Part shown: positions 6,929-15,836 of the stretch, one piece after another
Numbering within the stretch: position 1 is the stretch's first letter
How the letters are laid out: each line of letters opens with the position of its first letter
Source of the DNA: Clostridia bacterium
Lineage (GTDB): Bacteria; Bacillota_A; Clostridia; Oscillospirales; CAG-272
Length of the DNA: 54,962 nt
Assembly (NCBI GenBank): GCA_017454075.1
Contig: JAFTDQ010000136.1
Location: 1-54,962, forward strand
Direction of reading: 5' to 3'
Made by a program: the position numbers and the translations under genes
The notes under the pieces: model-generated
The model's database searches: none
What the model was told of the DNA's origin: nothing
Seen by the model: the letters and a program-made list of their open reading frames with translations, nothing else

Positions 6929-8224
6929 ATGCTTGACATCAAATATATCAGGGAATGCACCGACGAGGTGATCGAAAGACTTGCGATAAAAGGCAGAGAC
7001 GCGGCGGAAGATATACACAGAATGCTCGATCTTGACGTTCAGCGCCGCGCGCTCATCGCCGAAAACGAAAAACTCAAGGCCGAGCAGAACAGGGTAAACA
7101 AGCTCATCCCCCAGTACAAGAAAGAGGGCAAAGACGTCGCACCGATCTTTGCGGAAATGAAGGAGCTCGGCGCAAAAACGAAAGAAAACGACGTAAAAGT
7201 CAGGGACATAGAGGCGGAATTCAACTCCATAATGTACGCGCTCCCGAATCTCCCGGACAGGGACCTGCGCCCTGGCGGCAAGGAAAACAACGAGCCGCTC
7301 AGATATTTCGGCGAGCCGCACAAGTTCGATTTTACGCCGAAAAATCACGTTGATCTCTGCACCTCGCTCGGTCTTATCGATTATGAACGCGGAGTAAAAC
7401 TCGCGGGAAACGGTTTCTGGATATACCGCGGAATGGGCGCTCGCCTCGAATGGGCGCTGCTCAATTACTTCATTGATTTCCACCTCGGAAACGGATATGA
7501 GCTCATGCTCGTTCCGCACATGCTGGAATATGAATGCGGATTCACAGCCGGACAGTTCCCGAAATTTGCAGATGAAGTGTACAAAATAGCAAATCCGACC
7601 GACGATCGCGTACATTACATGCTCCCGACGGCGGAGGCCGCGCTTGTTTCCCTTCACAGGAACGAGATCCTCTCCGAAGCGGATCTTCCGAAAAAGTATA
7701 TAAGCTATACCCCGTGTTTCAGACGCGAGGCGGGTTCATACCGCTCCGATGAACGCGGCATGGTACGCGGACATCAGTTCAACAAGGTCGAGATGGTCCA
7801 GTACACCCTCCCGGAGGGTTCCGACGCCGCCTTTGAAGAGCTCGTGGAAAACGCCGAAAACCTCGTAAAGGGGCTCGGATTCCACTTCCGCACAGTCAAG
7901 CTCGCGGCCGAAGACTGTTCGGCTTCGATGGCGAGGACATATGATATAGAGATCCAGATCCCCTCGATGAACGGATACAAAGAGGTGAGCTCGGTCTCAA
8001 ACGCACGCGACTATCAGGCGCGCCGCGGGCAGATGAGAGTGCGCCGCGCCGACGGGACCATACAGTTCATGCACACCCTTAACGGCTCGGGTCTCGCCAC
8101 GTCAAGGATCCTCCCGGCGCTCGTCGAGCAGAATCAGAACGCCGACGGATCGGTAAACGTCCCGGACGCACTTAAAAAATACCTCGGCGGTATAGAGGTC
8201 ATCCGGGTCCCCGGATCAAAATGA
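6929..8224 (+). CDS. serS: Seryl-tRNA synthetase
   Basis: A class II aminoacyl-tRNA synthetase of 431 residues that charges tRNA-Ser. The N-terminal antiparallel coiled-coil arm (about residues 28-100, Glu/Lys rich) binds the long variable arm of tRNA-Ser. Motif 2 (TPCFRREAGSYRSDERGMVRGHQFNKVEMV, about 260-290) and motif 3 (LNGSGLATSRILPALVEQNQ, near 380-400) of the catalytic domain are intact. The 45-bp gap after parB is too short for a T-box leader, so it is probably co-transcribed with parAB. The start has an AAAGGAA site about 10 nt upstream. Confidence 0.98.
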   Translation: MLDIKYIRECTDEVIERLAIKGRDAAEDIHRMLDLDVQRRALIAENEKLKAEQNRVNKLIPQYKKEGKDVAPIFAEMKELGAKTKENDVKVRDIEAEFNSIMYALPNLPDRDLRPGGKENNEPLRYFGEPHKFDFTPKNHVDLCTSLGLIDYERGVKLAGNGFWIYRGMGARLEWALLNYFIDFHLGNGYELMLVPHMLEYECGFTAGQFPKFADEVYKIANPTDDRVHYMLPTAEAALVSLHRNEILSEADLPKKYISYTPCFRREAGSYRSDERGMVRGHQFNKVEMVQYTLPEGSDAAFEELVENAENLVKGLGFHFRTVKLAAEDCSASMARTYDIEIQIPSMNGYKEVSSVSNARDYQARRGQMRVRRADGTIQFMHTLNGSGLATSRILPALVEQNQNADGSVNVPDALKKYLGGIEVIRVPGSK

Positions 8225-8637
8225 CGCTCTCCGAGATCATAGAGCAGACGCCGGCCTACGCCGTCGCCCTGCCTGTTCTCGCCGGGATAATCCTCGCCTG
8301 GCTGATTTATCTTTTCAACAGTTTCGCCTACGGGAAGTTCATCCGCCGGCTGAAGAAAAGCGGAGCGGTCTCCGGGGAAACGGCAAAAACTTTTGACGAC
8401 CTCGGAATAAAACCGAACGTTTTTCTGAAACTGTCCCTGAAAAAGCCGGGAAGGGGGATAAGAAGATTTGTTTCGGTAACTGAAGAAAGCGCTTATTTCA
8501 TCCCGGAGGAACGGCTGTCGAAGGCATTTTACAGCGACAGGGACGCGCACTGGGTGCCGATCCTCGTCGAAGGGATACTGATCGCGCTGCTCGTCTACTT
8601 AACGCTTTGGCTTGTGCCGCTCATCTTCAACAGGTGA
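8221..8637 (+). CDS. Small two-helix membrane protein, unknown
   Basis: The 138-residue product has a hydrophobic helix near each end (about residues 14-34 and 112-135) and a basic, soluble middle (LKKSGAVSGETAKTFDDLGIKPN...). Both ends could be membrane embedded with the loop in the cytoplasm. Its ATG overlaps the serS stop (ATGA). I recognise no family. The spacing to the following MORN protein suggests both belong to the same transcript. Confidence 0.65.
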   Translation: MTLSEIIEQTPAYAVALPVLAGIILAWLIYLFNSFAYGKFIRRLKKSGAVSGETAKTFDDLGIKPNVFLKLSLKKPGRGIRRFVSVTEESAYFIPEERLSKAFYSDRDAHWVPILVEGILIALLVYLTLWLVPLIFNR

Positions 8638-8661
8638 CGCGGCGGAAAGTGACTGTACGAA

Positions 8662-9513
8662 ATGGCAGAAAAAGTCAAAAAAGAGAAAAAACCGGTCGCA
8701 AAACGCTTCCGTTCGCCGCTTTTCCTCACGATGTCGACGCTTATCGCGGCGATAATCCTCGTTGCGGCGACATTTGTCGTGCTCTATATCCTCGGGTTCA
8801 GATACCTTCGTAAGGATTTCACCGACAGGAGCTATATAAAGTTCGTCGGAAGGACCTCCGACGGCGTGACTCCCGTCTCGGGCAAGCTCTGGTACAGCGA
8901 CGGAAGGACCGGCACCATCGACGGAAAAACCGGCGTGATAACATACAGCGACGGCTCAACTTACAAAGGCGGACTTTCCGAGCTTCAGTGGAGCGGGAAG
9001 GGAACCAAGACCTTCGCAAACGGCGACGTATACGAGGGTGATTTCAGCGACGACAAGCCGAACGGAACGGGGAAATACACCTTCGCGGGCGGCGACGTAT
9101 ATGAAGGAGCCTTTCTGAACGGCAAAAAGGACGGATTCGGAAAATATACGCGCGCGGACGGCGAGACCTACGAAGGATATTTCACGTCCGACATGAAAAA
9201 CGGTCAGGGGACCTACACCTGGTCCGACGGTTCATATTATACCGGCTCGTACGTCAACGACGTAAAACAGGGACGCGGCACCTACGTTTTCGCAAACGGC
9301 GACGTATACGAGGGCGATTTCGTGAACGACACCCGGACGGGCTCCGGCACCTACCGGTTCGCGACGGGAGACACCTACGTCGGAGCTTTCGAGAACAACT
9401 ACATGAACGGCTGGGGAATATATACCTGGAACAACGGAAGGATATACGAGGGGCTATTTGAATACGGAGTTATCGTCCGCACGGTTGACGAACCCGAAAT
9501 ACCCGAGGAATGA
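8662..9513 (+). CDS. Membrane-anchored MORN-repeat protein
   Basis: The 283-residue product has a basic N-terminus, one transmembrane helix (about residues 18-43) and then eight tandem 23-residue MORN repeats, about residues 105-270, of the form (N/D)G-x-x-YEG-x-F-x-(N/D)-x-x-x-x-G-x-G-x-Y-x-(F/W). The last repeat is partial. MORN repeats form elongated beta-hairpin sheets and are often found in surface or membrane-associated scaffolds, but no biochemical role can be assigned. DNA of repeats 2 and 6 is almost identical (26-nt exact block at 9013-9038 and 9289-9314). It sits between the small membrane protein and galK. Confidence 0.85.
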   Translation: MAEKVKKEKKPVAKRFRSPLFLTMSTLIAAIILVAATFVVLYILGFRYLRKDFTDRSYIKFVGRTSDGVTPVSGKLWYSDGRTGTIDGKTGVITYSDGSTYKGGLSELQWSGKGTKTFANGDVYEGDFSDDKPNGTGKYTFAGGDVYEGAFLNGKKDGFGKYTRADGETYEGYFTSDMKNGQGTYTWSDGSYYTGSYVNDVKQGRGTYVFANGDVYEGDFVNDTRTGSGTYRFATGDTYVGAFENNYMNGWGIYTWNNGRIYEGLFEYGVIVRTVDEPEIPEE

Positions 9514-9520
9514 GGAAACC

Positions 9521-10807
9521 ATGATAGCATCTGAATTAATATACAAAATAGAAAAAACAGGCGAGCTTGACGGCCTTTTTGCCGGACTCTACGGCAAAGA
9601 AGCCGTCGGAACGCAGAAAAAACGCTATGCGGAGGCCGCCGGAGAATTTATTAAACGTTTCGGCGACGGCGAGGTGTCGGTGTTCTCGGTTCCCGGAAGA
9701 TCCGAGATCCTCGGCAATCACACGGACCATCAGCGCGGCAGGGTAATCGCCGCCGCCGTCAACCTCGACATAATTGCTATAGCTGAAAAGACCGACTCGG
9801 ATACAACGACGGTGGTAAGCCGCGGATTTGAGCCCGACGTTGTCCCGGCCGTTCCCGGAAAACCGTCTCCCGAAGGATATTACCGTTCCTCGGCGCTCAT
9901 TTCCGGCATGGCCGACGGGCTCCTGAAAAGAGGATATAAGATCTCCGCGTTCAACGCGTATACCACGTCGGACGTGTTCAAGGGAAGCGGGCTGTCTTCG
10001 TCCGCCGCCTTTGAGGTGATGATCGGAACGATACAGAACCATTTCGCAAACGGCGGGAAAATCTCCGCTCCGGTGATCGCAGAAATTGCGAAATATTCGG
10101 AAAACGTCTGGTTCAACAAGCCCTCCGGTCTCATGGATCAGACCGCCTGCTCGGTCGGCGGCTTCTGTTTCATAGATTTTGAGGATCCTTCGGCAGCAAA
10201 GATAAAAAAGCTCGGCTTTTCGCTCTCGGACGCCGGATACCGGCTCTGCATCACGAACACGGGGGGAAACCACGCCGATCTGAACGACGACTATTCCTCC
10301 GTGCCCGCGGAGATGAAAAAGGTCGCCGCTCTGTTCGGCGCCGATGTCCTGCGCGGCGTCACGGCGGACGAACTTATCGGAAAAGCGGCCGAAATACGGC
10401 AAAAATGCGGCGACCGCGCCTTCCTGCGCGCATTCCATTTCATCAATGAAAACGAGCGCGTCGGTCAGGCTGCCGATCTGCTCGGCTCGGGCGACTTCCC
10501 CGGGTTCCTCAAATGTATCGGAAACTCGGGAAACAGCTCGTTCAAATGGCTTCAGAACGTTTATACCCCGAAAAACGTGGGCGAACAGGGGCTTTCCCTC
10601 GCGCTCGCGGTGTCGGAACACGTGCTGAAGGGCTCTCCGCGTCCGACGGCGAGCAGGGTACACGGCGGCGGCTTTGCCGGCACGATCCAGGCGTTTGTTC
10701 CCGACGAGTACGTTTCCGAATACAAAAAGACTCTCGAGTCGGTCTTCGGTCCCGACTCGGTGTACGTTCTCAACGTAAGAAAAGACGGGGCTGTAAAGCT
10801 AATATAA
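9521..10807 (+). CDS. galK: Galactokinase (GHMP kinase family)
   Basis: Phosphorylates galactose at C1 in the Leloir pathway. The 428-residue product carries the galactokinase N-terminal signature in the form [20 protein letters not shown] (about residues 48-67), GHMP motif 2 [15 protein letters not shown] (about 140) and motif 3 [15 protein letters not shown] (about 378). I chose ATG 9521, with GAGG 6 nt upstream, over an in-frame start inside the MORN gene. The GNHTDH form in place of GEHTDY is one I associate with clostridial galactokinases. No galT or galE lies nearby, so its sugar pathway partners are elsewhere. Substrate cannot be proved from sequence alone. Confidence 0.88.
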   Translation: MIASELIYKIEKTGELDGLFAGLYGKEAVGTQKKRYAEAAGEFIKRFGDGEVSVFSVPGRSEILGNHTDHQRGRVIAAAVNLDIIAIAEKTDSDTTTVVSRGFEPDVVPAVPGKPSPEGYYRSSALISGMADGLLKRGYKISAFNAYTTSDVFKGSGLSSSAAFEVMIGTIQNHFANGGKISAPVIAEIAKYSENVWFNKPSGLMDQTACSVGGFCFIDFEDPSAAKIKKLGFSLSDAGYRLCITNTGGNHADLNDDYSSVPAEMKKVAALFGADVLRGVTADELIGKAAEIRQKCGDRAFLRAFHFINENERVGQAADLLGSGDFPGFLKCIGNSGNSSFKWLQNVYTPKNVGEQGLSLALAVSEHVLKGSPRPTASRVHGGGFAGTIQAFVPDEYVSEYKKTLESVFGPDSVYVLNVRKDGAVKLI

Positions 10808-10826
10808 CGCAAAACGGGAGATCATT

Positions 10827-11933
10827 ATGGCAAAAGAAAAGAAATCTCAGCAGTCTGTTGCTCAGCAGACCGGCGACCTGCGCGCGGCTGCTCTTGAAAA
10901 GGCTATCGAGGAAATCGAGAAAAAGAACGGCAAGGGTTCCATCATGCGTATGGGCGACACCCCGAAATTCAGGGTCGACGTGATACCGACGGGTTCCCTG
11001 AACCTCGATCTCGCGCTCGGCGTCGGAGGGATCCCGCGCGGGAGAATAATCGAGATATACGGTCCCGAATCCTCCGGCAAGACCACCCTCGCGCTCCACT
11101 GCGTCGCCGAAGCGCAGAAGGCGGGCGGGATCGCCGCGTATATCGACGCGGAACACGCGCTCGACCCGACGTACGCGCAGAATCTCGGGGTGGACATCGA
11201 AAATCTGCTTATATCCCAGCCGGATTCCGGCGAACAGGCGCTTTCGATAGCCGACGCGCTCGTGCGCTCGGGAGCTATTGATATACTGATAATTGACTCG
11301 GTCGCCGCGCTCACACCGCGGAGCGAGATCGACGGCGAGATCGGCGACGCATCGATGGGCCGCCAGGCGCGTCTCATGTCCTCGGCTCTCCGCGTTCTCT
11401 CGGCGAACATAAGCAAGACCAACACGGCGGTCATTTTCATAAACCAGCTCCGCGATATGATCAACACGGGATACGGAGCGGGACCGACCGAAACGACGGC
11501 GGGAGGCCGCGCGCTCAAATATTACGCGTCGGTCCGCATAGACATCCGCCGCATAGGCAGCATCAAAATGGGCGAGAACATCATCGGCTCGCACACAAAA
11601 TGCCGCGTCGTCAAAAACAAGGTCGCGCCGCCCTTCGGGACCGCCAATTTCGATATCTATTTCGGGAAAGGCATATCCAAGCAGGGCGAGGTGCTCGACG
11701 TCGCGCTGACGATGGGCGTGATCGAAAAGAGCGGCTCGTGGTTCTCGTTCGGCGGAGAAAGGATCTGCCAGGGCAAGGAACACGTGAGAGAGATGATGGA
11801 ATCCGATCCCGGATTCTCCGCGCGCGTAGAGGCCGCCGTCCGCGAAAAGTTCTCGGAAGGGGCGGTCGCGCCCGCCGACGACCTCGCCGAGGAATCGGGA
11901 GAAGACGCAGACGCCTTCATTCTCGACGACTGA
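10827..11933 (+). CDS. recA: Recombinase RecA
   Basis: The strand-exchange ATPase and SOS co-protease, 368 residues. Visible motifs are the Walker A box [13 protein letters not shown] (about residues 74-86), the Walker B block [23 protein letters not shown] (about 152-174), the L1 loop, the L2 region [37 protein letters not shown] and an acidic C-terminal tail. It begins 19 bp after galK with GGGAGA as the ribosome binding site. That gap has no room for a promoter and no GAAC-N4-GTTC SOS box, so transcription probably comes through galK. Confidence 0.99.
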   Translation: MAKEKKSQQSVAQQTGDLRAAALEKAIEEIEKKNGKGSIMRMGDTPKFRVDVIPTGSLNLDLALGVGGIPRGRIIEIYGPESSGKTTLALHCVAEAQKAGGIAAYIDAEHALDPTYAQNLGVDIENLLISQPDSGEQALSIADALVRSGAIDILIIDSVAALTPRSEIDGEIGDASMGRQARLMSSALRVLSANISKTNTAVIFINQLRDMINTGYGAGPTETTAGGRALKYYASVRIDIRRIGSIKMGENIIGSHTKCRVVKNKVAPPFGTANFDIYFGKGISKQGEVLDVALTMGVIEKSGSWFSFGGERICQGKEHVREMMESDPGFSARVEAAVREKFSEGAVAPADDLAEESGEDADAFILDD

Positions 11934-11935
11934 TA

Positions 11936-12442
11936 ATGGCTTTATCCCCGAAGACCGACGAAAACGGTTTTCTGATATTTGACCCCGGAAGCGCCGACGA
12001 CGGCGCGACGGAGGGCGAAAGACGCGCATACCGCTCGGGATGCGCCTCTCTTTCGTGGAGCGACTCCACGGAGCGCCTTCTCAGGCAGAAACTGAGAGCC
12101 AGGGGCTATTCGGAAAAAGAGACGCTCTACGCCCTGTCGCGGCTTAAAAAAGAACGGCTGCTCGACGACAGAGCGTACGCAGAAAGGCGTTTCGCGTACC
12201 TCGTTTACGAGAAAAAATACGGCGAAAGACGGGTTAAAAGCGAGCTTTTCGCAAAAGGCGTCGGGTCGGAAATCATCTCGGCTCTCCCCTTTGACGAGGC
12301 GGATTTTTCCGAAAACTGCCGTTTTCACCTGTCGCTCCTCGGAGAGCTTACGCCGAAAAACAAAAACCGTCTTTTGAGACTCGGATTTTCATACAGTGAA
12401 ATAAACGAAGCGGAGGAAGAATTAAGTGAAAAAGAATCGTAA
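11936..12442 (+). CDS. recX: RecA regulatory protein RecX
   Basis: RecX modulates RecA filaments. The 168-residue product shows the family's tandem three-helix repeats, with conserved blocks SWSDSTERLLRQKLRARGYSE, ALSRLKKERLLDDRAYAERRFAY and GERRVKSELFAKGV. The ATG at 11936 lies 2 nt after the recA stop. This start is chosen because it directly follows recA, although no strong Shine-Dalgarno sequence is seen. The last 17 nt overlap the start of the next gene in another frame. Confidence 0.93.
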   Translation: MALSPKTDENGFLIFDPGSADDGATEGERRAYRSGCASLSWSDSTERLLRQKLRARGYSEKETLYALSRLKKERLLDDRAYAERRFAYLVYEKKYGERRVKSELFAKGVGSEIISALPFDEADFSENCRFHLSLLGELTPKNKNRLLRLGFSYSEINEAEEELSEKES

Positions 12443-14492
12443 TATACTCATTGCCGCCGCGCTGACGGCGGTGATCCTTATGACGTCCTGCCAGCCGGCG
12501 AGACAGCCCGCGGCCGTTCCGTCGGAAACCGCCGAAAATCATACGGAATCCGCGGAAACGTCCGCATACGGCGATACGACGCGCGTTCCCGATTCAAGTC
12601 TCATTGCTAACACACAGGACGTCAGTCAATCTGCAACGGAAACTGAAACCGAACCGATAAGCGGCGAAACGCTTATCGAAACGGATCCGGTTTCATCCGG
12701 CGTTTCCGAGCCCGGTACCACGGAGCCGAAGGAAACCGAACCCGCGGAAAACGTATTTTTATTTGAACTGTCCGCGAATAAAAAGTCATATTCCGTTACC
12801 GGAGTTGAAACTATAGTTGATCCGAATTTTGTTATACCTTCTAAATTCAACGGCCTTTCAGTGACCGGAATTGCGGAAGGGGCTTTTGCAAATCTCAGAA
12901 CTGAGCTTGAGAGTGTAGTGATTCCCTCGTCGGTCTCTTCAATAGGAGAAAACGCATTCTGGAGATGCTATGCATTGAAAGAAATAACAATCAGTTCAAA
13001 GAAGTGCACTTTTGGTAGCATGACATTTATGGATTGTACTTCGCTTGAAGAAGTCGTTATTCCCGAAGGGATCGAGACACTCTCTGAAGATATGTTCAGA
13101 ATGTGTTCTTCACTTAAATCGGTCAGTATCCCATCATCCGTTTCTGTCATAGAATCTGGCGCTTTTGAGGATTGCGCGTCTCTTAAAACAATTATATACG
13201 GCGGGAGCAAATCGCAATGGGATGAAGTCGTAAAGGTCGAGGGCTGGGATGATTCTTCTGGGGATTATACTGTAAAATACAAGGTGAGTGAAACTTCAAA
13301 TCGAACCCTAACTGGAATATCGATAAAGAGCGGTCCAAAAAATCCTGTAATTTTTCTTAATTTCAATGAAAAATTCAGCTATGCGGGGTTGGTGATAAGC
13401 GCAAATTATTCTGACGGGACGTCCGAATCCATAAAATACGGTGACAAGCGGCTGAGCTACGACTATGATCCGACAAACTGGGCTTTGGGATATTATTGGG
13501 AGGATGGTACGGTTCTTCCATGCGGCCCGACGACCGTTACCGTAAAATACAAAACGTTTACGGCGCAGTTTGACGTTGATTTTTACACGCCCGTCGGCGG
13601 CGCAACAGACGAAGAATGGGTGCATATCAGCAACGGAACTGGTACGTACTATACCGAAGGGAAAAGAATTAACAACTGTCCGTTCATCACAAACCCCCAC
13701 TACGCGTATGACATCGAAAAGATTGTCGTTGAATGCCCGAATGCAGAAAAAATACGGAATTACGCATTTTCACACCGCGGATATGACTGGGATTCGTCTC
13801 CGACTCCGTCGTACGTTAAAGCAAAAGAGGTTATCCTCCCGGACAACATCACGTCAATCAACGAAAAGGCGTTTAAGGGAAACACGGCTATAGAAAAAAT
13901 CGTGTTACCGAAAAACGTTCGTTACATCTTTGAATCCGCTTTTGAAGACTGCACGTCGCTGAAAACGGTCGTTTTCCCGGATTCGCTTATCGGTATAAGC
14001 ATTTCGGCTTTTAAAAACTGCGTTTCACTGAACGAACTGGTTTTTCCGGGGTCTCTTGAAAGTATCAACGACTTCGCGTTTTTCGGATGCACGGGACTTA
14101 AACACATAAGATACAATTCGGACGTCAGAGTCAACAGCTCGTGCTTTATTAATTGTTTGTCGCTTGAGACCGTCGAGTTTTACGCGCCGGTCAGTTATCC
14201 GCCGAGTCATAATTACCCTGGTTATCTGCGATATATTATACCGGATTCGGTCGAAAACTTTCTTGACGACGAGTTCTCATACGGGATCCTTCAATACACG
14301 GACGCCGTCGCGGAGTATACTTACAACAAAAACGGCGTCAATGAGCTGAAAATCTCCTATGACGGAACGGTTGAGGAGTTCAACTCACTGATTGAAAACG
14401 CCCCGAAAATATACTGGAGAACACGGAAAAACCTTTCGGTCACAATCACCTGCTCCGACGGCGTAATTGAAGAATGCTCTCCTTTTAACTGA
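12426..14492 (+). CDS. BspA-like leucine-rich-repeat lipoprotein
   Basis: A 688-residue surface lipoprotein. The signal peptide ends in the lipobox LMTSC (Cys near residue 19). A Thr/Ser/Glu-rich spacer (about 20-110) could cross the wall. Two blocks of LRR_5/BspA-type repeats (about 120-275 and 460-600, recurring AF-x-x-C-x-x-L-x-x-(V/I)-x-(I/F)-P) flank a beta-rich, possibly Ig-like segment (about 290-400). BspA-type proteins often bind host or bacterial surfaces. The GTG start at 12426 lies inside recX with GGAGG 9 nt upstream. By eye, base composition is more AT-rich than neighbours, which suggests separate origin or relaxed codon use. Confidence 0.85.
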   Translation: MKKNRNILIAAALTAVILMTSCQPARQPAAVPSETAENHTESAETSAYGDTTRVPDSSLIANTQDVSQSATETETEPISGETLIETDPVSSGVSEPGTTEPKETEPAENVFLFELSANKKSYSVTGVETIVDPNFVIPSKFNGLSVTGIAEGAFANLRTELESVVIPSSVSSIGENAFWRCYALKEITISSKKCTFGSMTFMDCTSLEEVVIPEGIETLSEDMFRMCSSLKSVSIPSSVSVIESGAFEDCASLKTIIYGGSKSQWDEVVKVEGWDDSSGDYTVKYKVSETSNRTLTGISIKSGPKNPVIFLNFNEKFSYAGLVISANYSDGTSESIKYGDKRLSYDYDPTNWALGYYWEDGTVLPCGPTTVTVKYKTFTAQFDVDFYTPVGGATDEEWVHISNGTGTYYTEGKRINNCPFITNPHYAYDIEKIVVECPNAEKIRNYAFSHRGYDWDSSPTPSYVKAKEVILPDNITSINEKAFKGNTAIEKIVLPKNVRYIFESAFEDCTSLKTVVFPDSLIGISISAFKNCVSLNELVFPGSLESINDFAFFGCTGLKHIRYNSDVRVNSSCFINCLSLETVEFYAPVSYPPSHNYPGYLRYIIPDSVENFLDDEFSYGILQYTDAVAEYTYNKNGVNELKISYDGTVEEFNSLIENAPKIYWRTRKNLSVTITCSDGVIEECSPFN

Positions 14493-14514
14493 CTTTTATG
14501 CATTTCACGTTCTT

Positions 14515-14549
14515 AAGATATGCGGGCGAACTACCCGCATATCTTTCTT
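14515..14549 (+). terminator. Rho-independent terminator after the LRR lipoprotein
   Basis: A perfect 12-bp stem, AAGATATGCGGG (14515-14526) with CCCGCATATCTT (14534-14545), closes a 7-nt loop and runs into a T-rich tail. It ends the long parA-to-lipoprotein transcription unit. Confidence 0.85.
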
Positions 14550-14559
14550 GATTGCGCAT

Positions 14560-14606
14560 GAAAAAAACAACGCTCCGGACGTCCGGAGCCTTTTGACTGT
14601 TTTCAC
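14560..14606. terminator. Bidirectional palindromic hairpin upstream of pfkA
   Basis: GCTCCGGACGTCCGGAGC (14572-14589) is a perfect 18-bp palindrome with an A-run on its left and CTTTTGACTGTTTT on its right. It could terminate transcription in either direction and insulates pfkA from upstream readthrough. No other gene is seen between the LRR stop and the pfkA promoter. Confidence 0.55.
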
Positions 14607-14653
14607 GTACCCGAGGCGGCGTCCGGCAACGTTTCACCGGAAAACGGGCGGGG

Positions 14654-14682
14654 TTGATTTTTTCCGTGAAAAGTGATATAAT
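14654..14682 (+). promoter_or_regulatory. Sigma-A promoter of pfkA
   Basis: TTGATT (14654-14659), a 17-bp spacer and a perfect TATAAT (14677-14682), 42 bp upstream of the pfkA start. Confidence 0.8.
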
Positions 14683-14724
14683 GTGCTGTTATTAAAACTG
14701 CAAAATCAAAAGAAGGTTACGAAA

Positions 14725-15825
14725 ATGGCCAGAAGAAAACAGATAAAGAAAATCGGCGTCCTGACTTCGGGGGGCGATTCACAGGGAATGAACGCGGCGG
14801 TCAGAGCCGTCGTGCGCTACGGCCTTTCAAAGGGCCTCGAGGTCTACGGCATATACGGCGGCTACGAAGGGCTTATAAAAGGCGGCGACGGGATCAGAAA
14901 ATTCGGCCCGCTCGACGTCTCGAACATAGTCGGCAGAGGCGGAACCATGCTGCTTTCCGCGCGCTGTCCCGAATTCAAGGAAGAAGCCTCAATGCAGAAG
15001 GGAATCGCCAACTGCCGTAAACTCGGCATCGGCGGTCTTGTCACGATAGGCGGCGACGGGACCTTCCGCGGCGCCTCGGATCTCTGCGAAAGAGGTCTGC
15101 CGTGCATCGGTATCCCCGGAACGATCGACAACGACATCACCTGCACGGACCGCACGATCGGCTTCGACACCGCGACGAATTTCACAATGAAGTGCATAGA
15201 CAATCTCCGTGAAACCGACGAATCCCACGCCCGCTGCAACGTTATCGAGGTAATGGGGCGCAATTCCGGTTTCATCGCCGCGTACTCCGGCATGGCGTGC
15301 GGCGCAGTCGGCATCGTCGTCCTTGAGGACCACGGTTATTCCGAGGAAAAACTGCTCGAAAAAATATCGGCCTGCCGCGCTCACGGCAAGCGCAATATCA
15401 TGGTAGTCGTATCGGAAGGCGTGCTCGGATATTCCGAAAAGCTCTATGAGAAGATCAAGGGGCTCGGCATCGACACCAAATTCGCCCGGCTCGCGCACAT
15501 CGTGCGGGGCGGCTCTCCGACGCTGTCCGACCGCGTTCTCGCGACGAAAATGGGCACCGCAGCCGTCGATTTTCTTCTCGAAGGCCGCGAAAACATCTTC
15601 GTGTGCGAAAGAAACGGGAAGATGGTGGGGACGGACATAAAATACGCCATCGTAAACGACAAAATGTATAAATCCACCTTTATCCCGGGGGTAAAGGCCC
15701 CGACCGACGAAGAGTTTGCGCGCTTCAAACCCCGTCAGATAAAGGAAATGAAGGAGCTTTGCGAACAGCGCGCCGCCGAGATACGCGAAATGCTTGACTC
15801 GGCGGATTCGGTCTCAACGTTCTGA
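14725..15825 (+). CDS. pfkA: 6-phosphofructokinase
   Basis: Catalyses the committed step of glycolysis, fructose-6-phosphate to fructose-1,6-bisphosphate. The 366-residue product has the nucleotide loop TSGGDSQGMNAAVRAVV (about residues 13-29), GGDGTFRGA near 107 and the catalytic PGTIDNDI block near 128. A Gly follows the GGD, as in ATP-dependent enzymes, where PPi-dependent forms have Asp. It is about 45 residues longer than the classical 320-residue PfkA. The chosen ATG has AGAAGG 8 nt upstream, and a longer in-frame reading begins at the promoter itself and is rejected. The VanY-like gene follows after 11 bp. Confidence 0.95.
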   Translation: MARRKQIKKIGVLTSGGDSQGMNAAVRAVVRYGLSKGLEVYGIYGGYEGLIKGGDGIRKFGPLDVSNIVGRGGTMLLSARCPEFKEEASMQKGIANCRKLGIGGLVTIGGDGTFRGASDLCERGLPCIGIPGTIDNDITCTDRTIGFDTATNFTMKCIDNLRETDESHARCNVIEVMGRNSGFIAAYSGMACGAVGIVVLEDHGYSEEKLLEKISACRAHGKRNIMVVVSEGVLGYSEKLYEKIKGLGIDTKFARLAHIVRGGSPTLSDRVLATKMGTAAVDFLLEGRENIFVCERNGKMVGTDIKYAIVNDKMYKSTFIPGVKAPTDEEFARFKPRQIKEMKELCEQRAAEIREMLDSADSVSTF

Positions 15826-15836
15826 GACCTCGGAAA

